DNA of 8,242 bases from Acidobacteriota bacterium (GTDB lineage: Bacteria; Acidobacteriota; Terriglobia; Bryobacterales; Bryobacteraceae): positions 1-8,242 of the forward strand of contig CANIFK010000201.1 in assembly GCA_947466555.1 (NCBI GenBank), in the 5' to 3' direction. Every line of letters begins with the position of its first letter. Within the stretch, counting starts at the first letter, position 1. The translations under genes and the position numbers were made by a program. Under the pieces are notes generated by a model, which saw only the letters and a program-made list of their open reading frames with translations, did no database searches and had not been told where the DNA came from. Shown here piece by piece: positions 5,415 through 8,242 of this stretch.

Positions 5415-5946
5415 GAACCACCTCCAGCGAGAACACGAACTCGTCGTAGCTCATCCCCACGCTCTCTAGTGTCTTCACCAGATGCGCCACACCGGCCTTG
5501 ATCGCCGCGTCACTATTCGGTTGCGCCGACTCAATCCGCAGCAACTCCCGATAAACTCCCGATATCGTCCTCACCGCATCCGGGTGCGCCGTCCGCCGGT
5601 TGGAGTGATAACCGATTATCTTCCCTTGCGCGTCATACGTCGGCGTCACATGCGCCAGCACCCAATAGTGATCGCCGCATTTCGCCTGGTTGACCACGTA
5701 GGCGAAAATCTCCCGCCCCGACGCAATCGTATCCCACAGAAGTTGAAACACACACATCGGCATCTCCGGGTGCCGAATCAGATTGTGGGGCTGCCCCAGA
5801 ACCTCCGCCTCCGTGTAGCCGGCTACGCGAAGGAACACCTCGTTGGCGTATGTAATGATGCCCCGAGCGTCAGTCTTACTGACGATGATCTCATCGTCTC
5901 CGAAATGTACTTCCCTGCCAGTGGGCGGAACCGGTAGCCGTCGCAT
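5407..5946 (-). CDS. Aer-type PAS sensor protein (first half of a split aerotaxis/redox receptor)
   Basis: The 179-aa protein carries one PAS domain (about 18-125) closely resembling the FAD-binding PAS of the aerotaxis receptor Aer: TDARGIITYANEVFLRVAGYT, GQPHNLIRHPEMP (51-63) and GDHYW (91-95) line up with Aer's GQPHNMVRHPDMP and GDHYW. His54, Arg58, His59 and Trp71 match Aer positions known to matter for FAD binding; Aer Asp60 is Glu61 here. A helical tail (about 125-175) ends with GMSYDEFVFSLEVVHA. Aer is a single membrane protein; here the sensor is separate and soluble. The ATG at 5946 was chosen for its GAGGG ribosome-binding site with a 4-nt spacer; the frame stays open upstream into the preceding gene but without homology. 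The likely cofactor is FAD and the likely signal is redox state or oxygen. The fold is certain and the ligand is inferred. Confidence 0.88.
   Translation of the reverse strand: MRRLPVPPTGREVHFGDDEIIVSKTDARGIITYANEVFLRVAGYTEAEVLGQPHNLIRHPEMPMCVFQLLWDTIASGREIFAYVVNQAKCGDHYWVLAHVTPTYDAQGKIIGYHSNRRTAHPDAVRTISGVYRELLRIESAQPNSDAAIKAGVAHLVKTLESVGMSYDEFVFSLEVVHA
5420..5425 (-). promoter_or_regulatory. Strong Shine-Dalgarno for the chemotaxis gene, inside the PAS gene
   Basis: On the minus strand GGAGGT lies 5 nt before the ATG at 5414, within the last codons of the PAS gene. It is near-perfect, and better than any other ribosome-binding site in the window. It argues that the signalling protein is initiated independently and that the split is real, not a sequencing frameshift. 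Confidence 0.75.
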
Positions 5947-5950
5947 ATTA

Positions 5951-5955
5951 CCCTC
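5951..5955 (-). promoter_or_regulatory. Ribosome-binding site for the PAS gene
   Basis: GAGGG on the minus strand lies 4 nt before the ATG at 5946, in the 46-nt gap after the BtrH-like gene. It decides the start in favour of MRRLPVPP and against the longer upstream frame. Confidence 0.65.
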
Positions 5956-5992
5956 GGTGAATATATCGGCCGAGACCGCCCGCTCCCTTATC

Positions 5993-7111
5993 TCAGACTT
6001 TCCCGACCACCTCCACCAAATCCTGAGCCACCGACACCTCCCGCGCATAGAGCGCCCCCAACCGCGCCGCTAACTCTTCCCGAAACAAGGCGACCTGCGC
6101 GTCATCCCAAGGGAACGTTGCCTTCCGCAACTCTTGCAACCGCGCGACCTGCCCACTATCCCCGGCCGCCAACCGCCCCATCGCCACCTTCGTCTCCGCG
6201 AACGCCGCCGGCAACAAAAAGTCGGCAAACGCCGTCCACTCCCGGCCCAATTCGCGATACAAAGCCGCAACCCGCGCCAACTCCTTCTTCCCCAACAACG
6301 CCGCCGCTTCCTCCAGAAACGCCGCATACAAAGGCCGCATCAAGCCACCGCCCGTTCCCAATTCAATCGACTCATACAGATCCAACATCGGCAGCAGCAC
6401 CAACGCCCCCGGAAACAACACCGGCCATGCCCGCTTGCCCTTCCCGGTTATCACCGACACACCTTCCTTCAAACCGGGCAGGTTGAACGTCCCCAGCCGC
6501 GGCTTCACAAAATCCGCCGCCGTTTCCCGCAACCCCTCGCGCACCGCGCCTTTCCAATCCAGCTTCTTCGCCACCGCCACCGTCATGGTCCGATTCTTAA
6601 ACGAACACACCCGATCCCGCGCCGCCGTGAATTCCGCCAGCCCCATCTCCCGCACAGAAACGTGATCGCTATAGCGCACCACATCCCCGGCGATCTCTCG
6701 CACCAACACCGTGTACATGCCGCAACTCGCCGTCCAGTTCTGCGTGAGCGCCAACCCCAACGGCGTCGTCCACGCCACCACCATCTTCCCCGCCGCCAAC
6801 CCCGCCTCCAGGTTCTCCCGCGCGGCCTTCTTCCCGGTGCTCTCGCGCACATCCATCGCCACGCCCAATCGCGAGAACGTGTCGCGATACCACGCCCCAT
6901 TCGTCGTCATCAGCTTCACGCGCGGGATGAACTGGGCGCCGGAGGACGCCAGCGCATGATAGTTCTGCACCGACGGACAAAACTGATATCCGGCCGCGAT
7001 GCCACCGCCAATTCCCAGGCACATCGCCTCCGAAACCTCAACGCCAGAAGCCAACAGCAAGTTCCGCACATTCGCCGTCTCAAAGTGCGCACCCGCCACA
7101 AAGGGAAACAT
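5993..7111 (-). CDS. BtrH_N / DUF4872-like protein, likely without the Cys-His catalytic residues
   Basis: The 372-aa product resembles the family named after butirosin acyltransferase BtrH: an N-terminal C39-peptidase-like domain, then DUF4872. The start matches the family opening (GxHCETxxLRNLL), here GAHFETANVRNLL at residues 7-19, so the usual Cys is Phe10. CLGIGGGIAAGY (31-42) is the next conserved block. The later strand, usually written with a His before a VVVVG-like run, reads CGMYTVLV (130-137) without it, followed by DVVRYSD (143-149). The second half has ELGTGGGLMRPLYAAFLEEAAALLG (about 250-274) and LYRELGREWTAFAD, typical of DUF4872. No signal peptide is seen. The gene lies 10 nt after the DUF1501 gene and 46 nt before the PAS gene, with no clear ribosome-binding site. 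Family assignment is from memory of conserved blocks; the reaction, if any, is unknown. Confidence 0.72.
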   Translation of the reverse strand: MFPFVAGAHFETANVRNLLLASGVEVSEAMCLGIGGGIAAGYQFCPSVQNYHALASSGAQFIPRVKLMTTNGAWYRDTFSRLGVAMDVRESTGKKAARENLEAGLAAGKMVVAWTTPLGLALTQNWTASCGMYTVLVREIAGDVVRYSDHVSVREMGLAEFTAARDRVCSFKNRTMTVAVAKKLDWKGAVREGLRETAADFVKPRLGTFNLPGLKEGVSVITGKGKRAWPVLFPGALVLLPMLDLYESIELGTGGGLMRPLYAAFLEEAAALLGKKELARVAALYRELGREWTAFADFLLPAAFAETKVAMGRLAAGDSGQVARLQELRKATFPWDDAQVALFREELAARLGALYAREVSVAQDLVEVVGKV

Positions 7112-7121
7112 GCGAAACAGT

Positions 7122-8242
7122 CTAACTGATCAACTGCTTCACCGGGTCCCCATACACATCGGTCAGCCGCATCTGCCGCCCCTGATAGGCGAAGGTCAAC
7201 TTCGTATGATCCATCCCCAACAAGTGCAACATCGTCGCGTGCAAGTCATGCACCGTCAGCACCTGCTGCTCGGCCAGATACCCGAACTCATCGGACGCCC
7301 CGACCGCCTGCCCTCCGCGAATCCCCGCGCCGGCCATCCACAGGCTCTGCGTCCCCGGGTTATGATCGCGCCCCAACCCGCGTTGCGAAATCGGCATCCG
7401 CCCGAACTCGCTCTGCCAAACCACCAAGGTATCTTCCAACAATCCGCGCGCCTTCAAATCGGTCAACAGCCCCGCAATCGGCAAATCGGTCTCCGCCGCG
7501 TGCTGGGTGTGATTCTCCTTCACGTTCCCGTGCGCGTCCCACGTATCGGTATTCTGATTCCCCAGCCCACCGTGATACAGCTGAATAAACCGCACGCCCC
7601 GTTCCGCCAGCCGCCGCGCAATCAGACACTGCCGCCCGAACGGCCCGGTAATCGGATCGCCAATCCCGTACAACTTCTTCGTCGCGTCGCTTTCGCTCTC
7701 CACATTCACCGCCTCCGGCGCGCAGCCCTGCATCCGGAACGCCAGCTCATACGCCGATATCCGCGCCGCCAACTCCGAGTTCCCCGGGTTCTTCTCCAGG
7801 TCCATTCTGTTCAACTGTTCCAACAGCGCCAGCCGCCCCTTCATCTGCTCTTCCGCCACGCCCTGCGGCGGCTTCAGATCAAAAATGGGATCGCCCGCCG
7901 AACGGAAAATCGTCCCCTGATACGCCGCCGGCATGTAGCCCGCGCTCCAATTCGATGGCCCGCCAAACGGGCCGCCCCGCGCGTCATAGATCACCACAAA
8001 CCCCGGCAGATTCTGGTTCTCCGAACCCAGCCCATAAGTCACCCACGAACCCACCGATGGCCAGCCCATCCGAATGGTCCCGCTCGACAATTCGTAGTGC
8101 GCCATCACGTGGTCATTCGACCGCCCCTTCAACGACCGGATCACCGCCAGCGAATCGGCATGTTTGGCCACATGCGGGAACAATTCCGAAATCTCCAGCC
8201 CGCCCTGCCCGTATTTCTGAAACTGAAATGGCGACGGCATCA
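7122..8242 (-). CDS. DUF1501 family protein (alkaline-phosphatase-like superfamily), N-terminus missing
   Basis: DUF1501 proteins are sulfatase/phosphatase-fold proteins of unknown substrate, abundant in Planctomycetota, Verrucomicrobiota and Acidobacteriota, and often exported by the Tat system. The 373 or so visible residues carry the family landmarks in order: MPSPFQFQKYGQGG, ELFPHVAKHADSLAVIRSL, RPS-like WPSVGSWVTYGLGSENQNLPG, YQGTIFRSAGDPI, RRLAERGVRFIQLYHGG, WDAHGNVKENHTQHAAETD, DTLVVWQSEFGRMP, GRDHNP, and VHDLHATMLHLLGMDH before the stop at 7122. The His/Asp residues in WDAH, NHTQH, GRDH and VHDLH are the probable metal or catalytic ligands. The ATG at 8238-8240 is internal; the true start and any Tat signal lie outside the window. 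Such genes usually follow a DUF1549/DUF1553 gene, which may be upstream. Here a BtrH-like gene follows after 10 nt. Confidence 0.93.
   Translation of the reverse strand, partial: MPSPFQFQKYGQGGLEISELFPHVAKHADSLAVIRSLKGRSNDHVMAHYELSSGTIRMGWPSVGSWVTYGLGSENQNLPGFVVIYDARGGPFGGPSNWSAGYMPAAYQGTIFRSAGDPIFDLKPPQGVAEEQMKGRLALLEQLNRMDLEKNPGNSELAARISAYELAFRMQGCAPEAVNVESESDATKKLYGIGDPITGPFGRQCLIARRLAERGVRFIQLYHGGLGNQNTDTWDAHGNVKENHTQHAAETDLPIAGLLTDLKARGLLEDTLVVWQSEFGRMPISQRGLGRDHNPGTQSLWMAGAGIRGGQAVGASDEFGYLAEQQVLTVHDLHATMLHLLGMDHTKLTFAYQGRQMRLTDVYGDPVKQLIS

Noticed and set aside
6134..7129. Long open frame (331 codons) antisense to the BtrH-like gene
   Set aside because: Its translation is dominated by Arg, His, Gln and Pro with no recognisable domain, as expected for the shadow frame of a GC-rich gene. 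The other strand has clear family blocks.

Overview
The window is GC-rich, gene-dense bacterial chromosome with no mobile elements, tRNA, rRNA or CRISPR array that I can see. A DUF1501 protein, a divergent short Hfq-like protein, a family-4 uracil-DNA glycosylase with a long proline-rich extension and a BtrH_N/DUF4872-type protein together suggest an Acidobacteriota member, possibly of the Solibacter/Bryobacter group. That placement is inference from family content; no marker gene confirms it.

Left part, + strand (1-2948): the 3' end of coaBC (coenzyme A synthesis), then udg (uracil-DNA glycosylase), tmk (thymidylate kinase) and holB (clamp-loader delta' subunit). The genes are packed tightly: a 7-nt gap, then two 8-nt start/stop overlaps. 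This looks like one operon joining cofactor supply, dTTP supply, uracil removal and replication-clamp loading. A 191-nt non-coding stretch follows, with two small inverted repeats, and then hfq (3140-3391).

Middle (3399-4244): an acyl-CoA thioesterase on the - strand ends 7 nt from the hfq stop. It diverges from a small TPR protein on the + strand, and the start codons are at most about 40 nt apart. The TPR gene in turn meets the next - strand gene stop-to-stop inside a single TGATCA palindrome.

Right part, - strand, read from right to left (8242-4245): a DUF1501 protein (5' end outside the window), a BtrH_N/DUF4872-like protein 10 nt downstream, an Aer-type PAS sensor protein 46 nt further on, and a soluble methyl-accepting chemotaxis signalling protein that overlaps the PAS gene by 8 nt. 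The last two look like an aerotaxis/redox receptor split into a sensor protein and a signalling protein. A strong Shine-Dalgarno for the second protein lies inside the end of the first gene. The close spacing suggests the four genes are co-transcribed.

The best leads are the split Aer-like receptor, the BtrH-like protein that seems to lack its expected Cys and His, the Hfq variant lacking proximal-face and rim RNA-binding residues, and the duplicated FDxLPPMP motif in the glycosylase linker. None of these proves a new system. They are the places where the window departs from standard families.
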